Origin: Campylobacteraceae bacterium
GTDB taxonomy: Bacteria; Campylobacterota; Campylobacteria; Campylobacterales; Sulfurospirillaceae
Direction: 5' to 3'
DNA: 8,052 nucleotides
Assembly: GCA_027011025.1 (NCBI GenBank)
Contig: JALVAU010000237.1
Span: 1-8,052, forward strand
Shown here: positions 1 to 5,996 of the stretch, piece after piece
How positions within the stretch are numbered: the first letter of the stretch is position 1
Layout: the number at the start of each line of letters is the position of its first letter
Translations under genes and position numbers: made by a program
Notes under the pieces: model-generated
Seen by the model: only the letters and a program-made list of their open reading frames with translations
The model's database searches: none
Told to the model about the DNA's origin: nothing

Positions 1-702
1 CTATATGGACAATGCTCAAATATGGACGAAATCAATGAGATAGCAAAGAAACATAATTTATATGTAGTTGAGGATGGCTGTCAGAGTTTGGGAGCAACAT
101 ATAAAAATAGGAAATCATGCAATTTAAGCGATATAGGCTGTACTAGTTTTTTCCCTTCAAAACCTCTTGGATGTTATGGCGATGGTGGTGCAATTTTTAC
201 AAATGATGATCTATTGGCAAAAAAACTTCGCACTATATCCAACCATGGTCAAGAAGAGAGATATAAACATAAATATATAGGGATAAATGGAAGATTAGAT
301 GCCCTTCAAGCAGCAGTTTTAAATGTAAAAATAAAATATTTCAATGATGAGATAAAGGCAAGAGAAGAGATTGGTGCTAGATACAGTAAACTCTTAGAAA
401 ACAGTGCCGTAACTCCTCCAAAAATTTTAAAAGACAGAACAAGTGTCTATGCTCAATATTCGATTCGTTCTAAAAATAGGACTGAATTAATATCCAAACT
501 AAATCAAGCTGGTATTCCTGTTGCTGTTCACTACCCTATATCCCTACACCAACAAGAGGCATTTGCATCTTTAGGATATAAAAACGGAGATTTTCCAGTG
601 AGTGAAAAAATTTCAAACGAGATAATGAGTCTGCCTATGAGTCCATTTTTGACTAAAGAGCAACAAGACCTAGTTGTGAGTGCCATAAAGGAGTTTGCAT
701 GA
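1..702 (+). CDS. gnnB: DegT/DnrJ/EryC1-family sugar-nucleotide aminotransferase, 3' part (probable GnnB)
   Basis: PLP-dependent aminotransferase that puts an amino group on a keto-sugar nucleotide. The frame is open to base 1, and the codons before the first ATG (base 22) read LYGQCSN. That matches the family's conserved 'YGQ..DM..I' stretch, so ATG 22 is not the start and the N-terminal third or more lies outside the window. Counting from that ATG: EDGCQSLGA (17-25) holds the Asp that contacts the cofactor ring nitrogen, FFPSKPLG (43-50) holds the Schiff-base lysine K47, and NGRLDALQAAVL (89-100) is the usual family signature. The gene overlaps the next one by ATGA. In C. jejuni an aminotransferase gene (gnnB) likewise precedes a dehydrogenase gene (gnnA), making UDP-GlcNAc3N for lipid A. 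The family call is secure. The GnnB call is inference from gene order; a WbpE- or PglE-like role in O-antigen or glycan synthesis is the alternative. Confidence 0.9.
   Translation, partial: LYGQCSNMDEINEIAKKHNLYVVEDGCQSLGATYKNRKSCNLSDIGCTSFFPSKPLGCYGDGGAIFTNDDLLAKKLRTISNHGQEERYKHKYIGINGRLDALQAAVLNVKIKYFNDEIKAREEIGARYSKLLENSAVTPPKILKDRTSVYAQYSIRSKNRTELISKLNQAGIPVAVHYPISLHQQEAFASLGYKNGDFPVSEKISNEIMSLPMSPFLTKEQQDLVVSAIKEFA
687..693 (+). promoter_or_regulatory. Ribosome-binding site of the dehydrogenase gene
   Basis: AAAGGAG lies five bases before ATG 699, inside the last codons of the aminotransferase gene. It is the strongest Shine-Dalgarno match in the window. It fixes ATG 699 as the start, although that start overlaps the upstream stop, and it suggests the two enzymes are translated together. 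Confidence 0.85.
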
Positions 703-1616
703 AAAACCCTAAAAAAGTAGCACTTATCGGTTTAGGCTCTATGGGAAGAAATCACTACCGAATCTTAAAAAGTATCGGTGGATTTGAGTTGGTTGCTATA
801 TGCGATGTTGTCAAAAATGGTGACTATGAAGAGCCTTTTTATTCGAGTGTTGATAAGATGCTAGAGAGTGAAGATATAGATGCCTGTGTAATAGTCGTAC
901 CAACATTTCTGCATAAAGAAGTAGCGATAAAATGTCTCGAAAAAGGAAAGGATATATTTATTGAAAAACCTGTCGCATCAACAGTCCAAGAGGCAAATGA
1001 GATACTTGAAGTTGCAAACAGAGTAAATGCAAAAGTTGCTGTGGGGTACATAGAGAGATTTAACCCCGTAGTTGAAGCGCTAAAAGACGAATTAAGAGAG
1101 ACAGAGATATACAGCATCGGAATAACAAGAGTTGGTCCATTTCCACCTAGAATTGCAGATGTTGGGATATTGACAGATCTGTCTGTGCACGATATTGATT
1201 TGATTAGGTATATAACCGGCAGAGAGATAGTAAAAACAAATATATATCGCTCAAGAAAGATACACAACCATCATGAAGACAACGCAATGCTCTCTTTTAA
1301 ATTAGAACATGATGTAGTTGCTAGCATAACAACAAATTGGCTAACACCTTTTAGAAAAAGAACCATTGAAGTTGCCACAAAAGACGCCTATTATGAAGCT
1401 GACTTGATGGCACAAGACTTGACAGAGTATTCAGAATACCAAAAAAATAACTCTTATGTGATAAGAAAATGTATGGTTAAAAAAGAGGAGCCGTTATTGA
1501 GAGAGCAATTAGCTTTTTTAAATTTTTTAACAAGCGGAAATAGAGGTGGATTAAGTACTATAAAAGACAGCATAATTACTCTTGAAATATCTTCAAAGAA
1601 GAGGATAATTGATTAG
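699..1616 (+). CDS. gnnA: Gfo/Idh/MocA-family NAD(P)-dependent dehydrogenase, probable UDP-GlcNAc 3-dehydrogenase GnnA
   Basis: Predicted to oxidise a sugar nucleotide at C3 so that the upstream aminotransferase can aminate it. The 305 residues open with a Rossmann dinucleotide-binding loop, GLGSMG (11-16). EKP at 89-91 carries the family's catalytic lysine, and GYIERFNP spans 116-123. LSVHDIDLIRY (161-171) fits the conserved Asp/His segment of the substrate domain. The GYIERFNP variant resembles what I recall of UDP-GlcNAc 3-dehydrogenases from archaea and of GnnA. The length is normal for the family. With the preceding aminotransferase it would convert UDP-GlcNAc through the 3-keto form to UDP-GlcNAc3N, the precursor of 2,3-diamino lipid A known in C. 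jejuni and Acidithiobacillus. Family membership is clear; the exact substrate is inferred. A WbpB/WlbA-type step on a uronic acid sugar is possible but less fitting. Its TAG stop overlaps the convergent ftsI stop. Confidence 0.85.
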   Translation: MKNPKKVALIGLGSMGRNHYRILKSIGGFELVAICDVVKNGDYEEPFYSSVDKMLESEDIDACVIVVPTFLHKEVAIKCLEKGKDIFIEKPVASTVQEANEILEVANRVNAKVAVGYIERFNPVVEALKDELRETEIYSIGITRVGPFPPRIADVGILTDLSVHDIDLIRYITGREIVKTNIYRSRKIHNHHEDNAMLSFKLEHDVVASITTNWLTPFRKRTIEVATKDAYYEADLMAQDLTEYSEYQKNNSYVIRKCMVKKEEPLLREQLAFLNFLTSGNRGGLSTIKDSIITLEISSKKRIID

Positions 1617-3376
1617 AAAGAGGGACTTAAATAGCCCTCTTCTACTAGAGTCTCCACAATACTTCTAAATACGGGAACGGCAGTAAGTGATGCATAATAA
1701 TAGTATCTTTTTTTGGGGTTTCTCACCAGTACACCAATAGTAAATCTACTTTTTTTATCATTTGCAAAACCAAAAAATGAACTATTATAGTTGTTTGTAT
1801 ATCCTCCATGCCCTGCTATATGTGCCGTACCTGTCTTTCCACCAATCTCCAATCCATCAAATATGGCAGCTTTTCCTGTCCCTTTCAAAACAGTTTTTAT
1901 AAGGATTTTTTTCATTCTTTGGGCTATTGGATTTGAGATTATCTGTTTTTCACCAGAAGAGTCAAAGTGGTTTATTTTGCCATCTTTTAGAGAAAATCCC
2001 TCTGCTATTTTAGGAACAACCTCTCTTCCATGATTATTAAATACATTGTAAGCCTTTATAAGTTGCATAAAATTTACTCTCAATCCATATCCATAGCCGA
2101 CAGTTGCCTTATATATCTGAGATTTAAATTTATGCAAAGGAGGAATATTTCCTCTAGCTTCATATGGCAAGTCTATGCCACTTCTAAATGTAAATCCAAA
2201 ATCCTTAAGTCCTTGATAAAACTCTATAGAGTTAAGATTTTGTGCAAGCTGAGCAATTCCTACATTGCTCGAATGCACTATGACATCTTCTGCACTTAAC
2301 CAATCATACTCGTGTGAATCTCTTATAGTTTTTTTACCTATTTTATATTTTCCCCCAAAAATTCTAACTAAATCAAAAGGATTTACCTTTTTTGCTCTAA
2401 GCAACAATGCAAAAGTAAATGGCTTCATAACCGAGCCTGGTTCGTATAAATATTCTGCAGCGGTTACATTTAGAGATGGATAATCTACCCTTCTTATAAA
2501 ATCGGGATTATATCTATTGCTTGAGGCTAGTGCTAAAATTTTACCACTCTTGCTATCCATAACACAAGCTATAATTTCACTCGCATTTAAGTATTTTTTC
2601 TTGTCATCTAGTATCTTTTCAACTATTTTTTGAATTTTTAAAGAGATATTCAGATGGATATCATAACCATCTATTCTCTTTGTATATATACTATTTCCAT
2701 CTAAAATAACGCTATTTGATAAATCCCTTCTGCCTTGCAAAATTGAATCTTGAATGGGCGCTAGTTTATCCTCGTAGTATTTTTCTATTCCTTTAATCCC
2801 TACAACTTTTGTCATAGATTTTTTTTCTACTTTTCTAATATAACCTACTACGGGAGTGAGAGTATCGACTGCTGGATAGATTCTCTTTTCTCCACTCTCC
2901 ACAATATTCATACCATGTGAAAAAGACTCTTTGGTTTTTGGATTTTCATAAGCTATAAATACTTTTGATAGATATAGTTTTCTTGCTAAATTCTTTAAAT
3001 ATTTTGCTCTTTTTGAGTCAATTTTATATGACAATACAACATTTCCAAAATGAGATTTTATGATTTTCAAAACTTTTTTAGGGTCATCACCACTATACAA
3101 AGAGTATAGTTTGATAAAAAGCTGTTTTTTTCCGGGATCTATATTTCTAGTATCAAGCATAACTTTATATAGTTTTTTACTTGTGGCAATCCTAAAGCCA
3201 TCTTTGCTTATTATATCGCCTCTTAAAGCGTGATCTATCTCTTTATGTTGAAGATTAGGGAGTTTTCGCTTAGTGTTAGACCAATAAAAATCAGCTCCTA
3301 AAAAAAGTATAAAGCCTATTGTTACTATAAAAAACAGGAAGACTATTTTGTAGGTTTTTTGTTGATTATTTTGCAT
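1613..3376 (-). CDS. ftsI: Septal peptidoglycan transpeptidase FtsI (class B penicillin-binding protein, PBP3 type)
   Basis: DD-transpeptidase that crosslinks septal peptidoglycan in the periplasm together with the polymerase FtsW. It has 587 residues, close to other Campylobacterota FtsI. A short cytoplasmic N-terminus precedes one membrane anchor (about 11-29), then the pedestal domain with the class B motif RGDI at 52-55. All three penicillin-binding motifs are present: SVMK (315-318, nucleophile S315), SSN (369-371) and KTG (514-516). TVGYGYGLRVNFMQL (425-439) matches the family's conserved block before the last motif. The gene ends the flagellar rod operon and starts 12 bases after the fliE stop. 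No clear Shine-Dalgarno lies before ATG 3374-3376, so translation may depend on ribosomes arriving from fliE. PBP2 (MrdA) is less likely given the conserved neighbourhood with ftsW. Confidence 0.93.
   Translation of the reverse strand: MQNNQQKTYKIVFLFFIVTIGFILFLGADFYWSNTKRKLPNLQHKEIDHALRGDIISKDGFRIATSKKLYKVMLDTRNIDPGKKQLFIKLYSLYSGDDPKKVLKIIKSHFGNVVLSYKIDSKRAKYLKNLARKLYLSKVFIAYENPKTKESFSHGMNIVESGEKRIYPAVDTLTPVVGYIRKVEKKSMTKVVGIKGIEKYYEDKLAPIQDSILQGRRDLSNSVILDGNSIYTKRIDGYDIHLNISLKIQKIVEKILDDKKKYLNASEIIACVMDSKSGKILALASSNRYNPDFIRRVDYPSLNVTAAEYLYEPGSVMKPFTFALLLRAKKVNPFDLVRIFGGKYKIGKKTIRDSHEYDWLSAEDVIVHSSNVGIAQLAQNLNSIEFYQGLKDFGFTFRSGIDLPYEARGNIPPLHKFKSQIYKATVGYGYGLRVNFMQLIKAYNVFNNHGREVVPKIAEGFSLKDGKINHFDSSGEKQIISNPIAQRMKKILIKTVLKGTGKAAIFDGLEIGGKTGTAHIAGHGGYTNNYNSSFFGFANDKKSRFTIGVLVRNPKKRYYYYASLTAVPVFRSIVETLVEEGYLSPSF
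1618..1641. terminator. Weak hairpin at the convergent gene ends
   Basis: AAGAGGG (1618-1624) and CCCTCTT (1635-1641) can form a seven-base-pair stem with a ten-base loop. It lies across the last codons of ftsI, just past the dehydrogenase stop. On the minus strand the stem is followed by the moderately U-rich TCTAATCAATT; on the plus strand there is no U tract. It could slow or end transcription of the ftsI operon, but it is not a textbook intrinsic terminator. Confidence 0.25.
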
Positions 3377-3388
3377 TAAACATAAGTT

Positions 3389-3682
3389 TTAAATTTGTGT
3401 TCTTGATATCTCTTTATACGCATTTAATGCTTTGTTCCTTATTTCTAACATCATCTTCATACTAAGTTCTGCTTTATCTATAGCAATCGCTGCCTGATGC
3501 AAATCTTTTACTTCTCCTGTAGCAATATCAGACATAGCTTTTTGGCTATTTTTTTGCAAACTATTTACTTCCGATAAACTTTTTTCTAAAACATTAGCAA
3601 AATCACCACCTGTTTTATTTGTACTCTTTTTGCCATTTACATCGTTTAACAGTGATGATATCTTGTCAATACTATTTTGCAT
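3389..3682 (-). CDS. fliE: Flagellar hook-basal body protein FliE
   Basis: Small junction protein that joins the MS ring to the proximal rod and is needed for export of later rod and hook subunits. The 97-residue length is normal. The N-terminal half is polar and variable. The conserved C-terminal half, from LQKNSQKAMSDIATG through DLHQAAIAIDKAELSMKMML to RNKALNAYKEISR, matches the FliE family pattern in which a final helix ends near 'AYxEIxR'. There is no signal peptide, as expected for a type III export substrate. It starts three bases after the flgC stop, with AAGAGG seven bases before the ATG lying inside the end of flgC. That is consistent with coupled translation. Confidence 0.93.
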   Translation of the reverse strand: MQNSIDKISSLLNDVNGKKSTNKTGGDFANVLEKSLSEVNSLQKNSQKAMSDIATGEVKDLHQAAIAIDKAELSMKMMLEIRNKALNAYKEISRTQI

Positions 3683-3685
3683 TTA

Positions 3686-4180
3686 TCAACCTCTTAATAT
3701 ATCTATAGCACTTTGTGCCATTGTTTTTGCGCTCTGAAAAGCTGCTACATTTGCTTGATATGCTCTTGTAGCTTCTATTAAATCGGACATTTCTATCACT
3801 GGATTTATATTTGGATATGCAACATATCCATCTTTGTTTGCATCAGGGCTAGATGGATCATATTTCATCTTAAAAGCACTCTCATCTCTAACAACTTTAT
3901 CTACGACTACACTCATTATAGCAGGATCCGCATTTTCTTGTGAGAAAGAGTCATCCAACGGATTTTCATATTTTAGCATATTATTACTATCTTTTATCTC
4001 ATTATTGAGTAGTTTATCAAAATTTTGAGCTTTAAATACAACTTCTCTTCTTTGATAAGGTCCACCCTCGCTTGTTCTTGTTGTATTGGCATTGGCTATG
4101 TTTGAACTTATAACATTCATTCTAAATCTCTGAGCAGATAACCCATATCCACTTATATCAAAATCACTTAAAAAAGCCAT
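3686..4180 (-). CDS. flgC: Flagellar proximal rod protein FlgC
   Basis: Subunit of the proximal rod that carries torque across the periplasm. The 164 residues begin with FDISGYGLSAQRFRMNVISSN (7-27) and continue IANANTTRTSEGGPYQRREV, the standard rod/hook N-terminal motif with the FlgC-type 'GGPYQRR'. The C-terminus NVAAFQSAKTMAQSAIDIL is the paired amphipathic helix that packs against the first in the assembled rod. It is longer than the E. coli protein (134), with extra sequence in the middle. Campylobacter and Helicobacter FlgC have a similar length, so this is lineage-typical. AGGAG before the ATG overlaps the flgB stop. The gene ends in tandem stops, TGA then TAA. Confidence 0.95.
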   Translation of the reverse strand: MAFLSDFDISGYGLSAQRFRMNVISSNIANANTTRTSEGGPYQRREVVFKAQNFDKLLNNEIKDSNNMLKYENPLDDSFSQENADPAIMSVVVDKVVRDESAFKMKYDPSSPDANKDGYVAYPNINPVIEMSDLIEATRAYQANVAAFQSAKTMAQSAIDILRG

Positions 4181-4189
4181 TCTCTACTC

Positions 4190-4621
4190 CTATACCTTTG
4201 CTGAAGCATCTAAAACACTTCTAAAGATCATACTATCTTTTTTTAATGCGGCTGTTAATGCACTATACATAACAGAATTTTTACTAAGTTCTGTTGTCTC
4301 CACATCCAAGTCAACCGTATTTCCATCATTTCTTTGGGTGATTCCATCTCTTAGATATATAGTTGCTCTTTCGCTGCTAATCTCACTGTAGCCACTTAGA
4401 TGAGCACCATTGGTTTTTGCCATTTTCAGAGTATTTTCACTATCTTTACTGTACATTTGCTTCTCTTTTTGAATTAAAGCAGTTTCAAAATCAATATCTC
4501 TTGCTTTATAGTTTGGAGTATCTATATTTGCAATATTTGATGCTATCATTTTTTGCCTCATCGCTCTTGCACTCATAGCATCTGACAACAAAGAGTGTGC
4601 TCTGCTTATCTCAAATGACAT
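4190..4621 (-). CDS. flgB: Flagellar proximal rod protein FlgB
   Basis: Proximal rod subunit placed next to FliE and FlgC in the basal body. The 143 residues contain the rod family signature: MRQKMIASNIANIDTPNYKA at about 21-40, then RDIDFE. This is one of the most conserved motifs of axial flagellar proteins. The C-terminal VMYSALTAALKKDSMIFRSVL is the usual closing helix. There is no Sec signal; it is exported by the flagellar type III system. It is the first gene of the minus-strand operon, with GAGGA a few bases before ATG and a sigma-54 promoter match about 40 bases upstream. Spacing to flgC is 9 bases. Confidence 0.95.
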   Translation of the reverse strand: MSFEISRAHSLLSDAMSARAMRQKMIASNIANIDTPNYKARDIDFETALIQKEKQMYSKDSENTLKMAKTNGAHLSGYSEISSERATIYLRDGITQRNDGNTVDLDVETTELSKNSVMYSALTAALKKDSMIFRSVLDASAKV

Positions 4622-4657
4622 CTCTTCCTCACTTTTTTCTTTATATACACTAATTTA

Positions 4658-4673
4658 AGCAAAAACCATTCCT
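4658..4673 (-). promoter_or_regulatory. Sigma-54 (RpoN) promoter of the flgB operon
   Basis: The minus strand reads AGGAATGGTTTTTGCT. GG (4672-4671) and GC (4660-4659) are exactly ten bases apart, the fixed -24/-12 spacing of sigma-54 promoters. The -12 half, TTTTTGCTT, and the -24 half, GGAA, fit the Campylobacter form of the consensus. A start near base 4647 is predicted, giving a leader of about 25 bases before flgB. Early rod genes are RpoN targets in H. pylori and C. jejuni. A TATATA at 4642-4647 on the same strand could serve sigma-70 as an alternative. Confidence 0.7.
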
Positions 4674-4706
4674 TTTTAAAAAAGCATTTTCTCAATACTT
4701 TTTTAG

Positions 4707-4712
4707 TACAAT
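4707..4712 (+). promoter_or_regulatory. Candidate sigma-70 -10 box for ftsW
   Basis: TACAAT is preceded by TTTTAG and a longer AT-rich run with T tracts. This suits Campylobacterota vegetative promoters, which often lack a clear -35 box. A start about seven bases on would leave a very short leader to ATG 4732, which has AAAGAG at 4722-4727 as its ribosome-binding site. The match is modest and the AT background is high. Confidence 0.45.
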
Positions 4713-4731
4713 AAAAGAAAAAAAGAGTTAC

Positions 4732-5892
4732 ATGCAAGCAGATAAAACACTATTTATTCTTAGTTCTTTTTGTATATTTGTCGGCATTGTGTTTTCTCTA
4801 TCTCTGCCTGTTTTTACAAATATATATTTCAACTATTCGGAATTTCATTTTTTTATAAGACAGTTTGGTGTCGGCATGATATCTATATTTTTGATGTGGT
4901 TACTCTCAAGGCTTAACCCTGAAAAGACTTTAACCCTCATAGGTTTTACTATATTTCTTACATGCTTGTTTCTTATGGGAATTATGCACTATCTGCCGGA
5001 AAGTTTGGTAACAAGTGCAGGAGGAGCAAAAAGATGGATAAGGCTTCCTGGTGTATCACTTGCGCCTGTTGAATTCTTCAAGATAGGGTTTGTCTATTTT
5101 TTAGCATGGAGTTTTGCAAGAAAATTAGATGAAAAGAAGAAGTCATTGACGGATGAAATAAAGTTAATTTCTCCTTATGTAGCAGTATTTATATTGATTG
5201 TTTATCTTATCGCTGTTATGCAAAATGACTTGGGTCAGGTAGTTGTTTTAGCTCTTACACTCGCAGTAATGCTCTTTTTTGCCGGTACAAGTAAAAAATT
5301 ATTTATGATTTCCATATTAAGCTCGATTGCTGTTTTTGCAATTGCCATATTTACCTCTGAGCACAGAATTTTGAGGATAAAAGTCTGGTGGAGCACTATA
5401 CAAAATATGGTTTTATCTATATTTCCAACTAGTATGGCAAAAGCTCTTAGAGTAGAAGATGCGCCCGAACCATACCAAATCTCCAACTCACTAAATGCGA
5501 TAAATCATGGTGGGCTTTTTGGGCAGGGAATAGGCTCTGGGTCACTAAAATTGGGTTTTTTAAGTGAAGTTCATACTGATTTTGTATTGGCAGGGATAGC
5601 CGAAGAGATAGGTTTTGTAGGTATATTGGTTATAACAATAGCTATATTTTTTATAGTATTTAGGATTTTTAGGATTGCAAATAGAAGCAAAAACAGAGTA
5701 TATCATCTATTTTCCATCGGCATGGGTCTTTTGATAGTTTTTTCATTTTTAATGAATGCCTATGGTATCACTTCACTCACACCCATAAAGGGTATAGCCG
5801 TACCATTTCTAAGCTATGGAGGAAGCTCTATACTAGCACTCTCGATTGGTATAGGGATGGTTCTCATGGTTAGTAAAAGAGCGAAGCTATGA
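4732..5892 (+). CDS. ftsW: Septal peptidoglycan glycosyltransferase FtsW (SEDS family)
   Basis: Membrane polymerase that links lipid II into glycan strands at the division site and works with FtsI. It has 386 residues and about ten hydrophobic segments (near 7-29, 39-59, 67-87, 110-128, 146-163, 166-185, 189-208, 293-313, 324-344 and 358-380). The long outer loop before the eighth segment holds EVHTDFVLAGIAEE (279-292), with the catalytic aspartate D283. GAKRWIRLPGVSLAPVEFFK (98-117) and PIKGIAVPFLSYGGSS (351-366) are the other SEDS signatures. Lying upstream of murG and divergent from the operon containing ftsI favours FtsW over RodA. The start follows AAAGAG by four bases. The last codons, encoding KRAKL and the stop, lie in a 20-base sequence repeated exactly 104 bases later, and the TGA overlaps the ATG of a 35-codon ORF. 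Confidence 0.95.
   Translation: MQADKTLFILSSFCIFVGIVFSLSLPVFTNIYFNYSEFHFFIRQFGVGMISIFLMWLLSRLNPEKTLTLIGFTIFLTCLFLMGIMHYLPESLVTSAGGAKRWIRLPGVSLAPVEFFKIGFVYFLAWSFARKLDEKKKSLTDEIKLISPYVAVFILIVYLIAVMQNDLGQVVVLALTLAVMLFFAGTSKKLFMISILSSIAVFAIAIFTSEHRILRIKVWWSTIQNMVLSIFPTSMAKALRVEDAPEPYQISNSLNAINHGGLFGQGIGSGSLKLGFLSEVHTDFVLAGIAEEIGFVGILVITIAIFFIVFRIFRIANRSKNRVYHLFSIGMGLLIVFSFLMNAYGITSLTPIKGIAVPFLSYGGSSILALSIGIGMVLMVSKRAKL
5873..5892 (+). repeat. 20-base direct repeat, copy 1 (ftsW end / small ORF start)
   Basis: This copy reads GTAAAAGAG then CGAAGCTATGA and is identical to 5977-5996. It holds the ribosome-binding sequence AAAAGAG (5875-5881), the last FtsW codons (KRAKL) and the ATGA stop/start overlap. 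The flanking bases differ (A/A here, C/T at copy 2), so the identity is exactly 20 bases. Confidence 0.97.
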
Positions 5893-5996
5893 AACTAACC
5901 TCTTTGCAAGGCAAAAGCTTTAGTGATATGAATTTGGGCTGGATTTTATTCAACACAAAGAAGAAGTTAGATAGCCGTAAAAGAGCGAAGCTATGA
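5889..5996 (+). CDS. Small basic protein of unknown function between ftsW and murG (35 aa)
   Basis: A 35-codon ORF that I do not recognise. It begins MKLTSLQGKSFSDMNLGW and ends ILFNTKKKLDSRKRAKL. It is rich in lysine and arginine, with one short hydrophobic stretch (NLGWILF) too short to span a membrane and no signal peptide. Its ATG overlaps the ftsW TGA, and its own TGA overlaps the murG ATG, both as ATGA. AAAAGAG (5875-5881) lies seven bases before its start, the same sequence and spacing as before murG. Its last five residues, KRAKL, equal those of FtsW because both ends lie in copies of the same 20-base repeat. Shared initiation context and frame-perfect coupling argue for translation. 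Against it are its small size and lack of a known family. It may be a real small protein or a translated linker left by an insertion or duplication. Confidence 0.5.
   Translation: MKLTSLQGKSFSDMNLGWILFNTKKKLDSRKRAKL
5977..5996 (+). repeat. 20-base direct repeat, copy 2 (small ORF end / murG start)
   Basis: Exact copy of 5873-5892. Here it supplies the KRAKL codons and stop of the small ORF, the AAAAGAG ribosome-binding site (5979-5985) and the ATG of murG. The period of 104 bases is not a multiple of three, which fits the frame step at each ATGA overlap. The hexamer GATAGC also occurs on both sides of this copy (5969-5974 and 5995-6000). Confidence 0.97.

Noticed and set aside
839..1267. 142-codon open frame on the minus strand
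   Set aside because: It lies wholly inside the dehydrogenase gene, whose protein has clear family motifs; the reverse frame resembles no known protein and has no ribosome-binding site of note.
1791..2483. Three plus-strand open frames opposite ftsI
   Set aside because: They are antisense shadows of a well-supported penicillin-binding protein gene, without recognisable domains.
3420..3430. Short palindrome GCATT-T-AATGC inside fliE
   Set aside because: Five-base arms are expected by chance in AT-rich DNA, and the bases encode conserved FliE C-terminal residues.
3374..4621. flgB, flgC, fliE and ftsI all lie in the same reading frame, suggesting readthrough fusions
   Set aside because: About a 1 in 27 chance event. 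flgB-flgC and flgC-fliE each have two in-frame stops, and only one TAA separates fliE from ftsI; no readthrough signal is visible.
5235..5486. 83-codon minus-strand open frame opposite ftsW
   Set aside because: It is a shadow of the conserved FtsW sequence with no family features.
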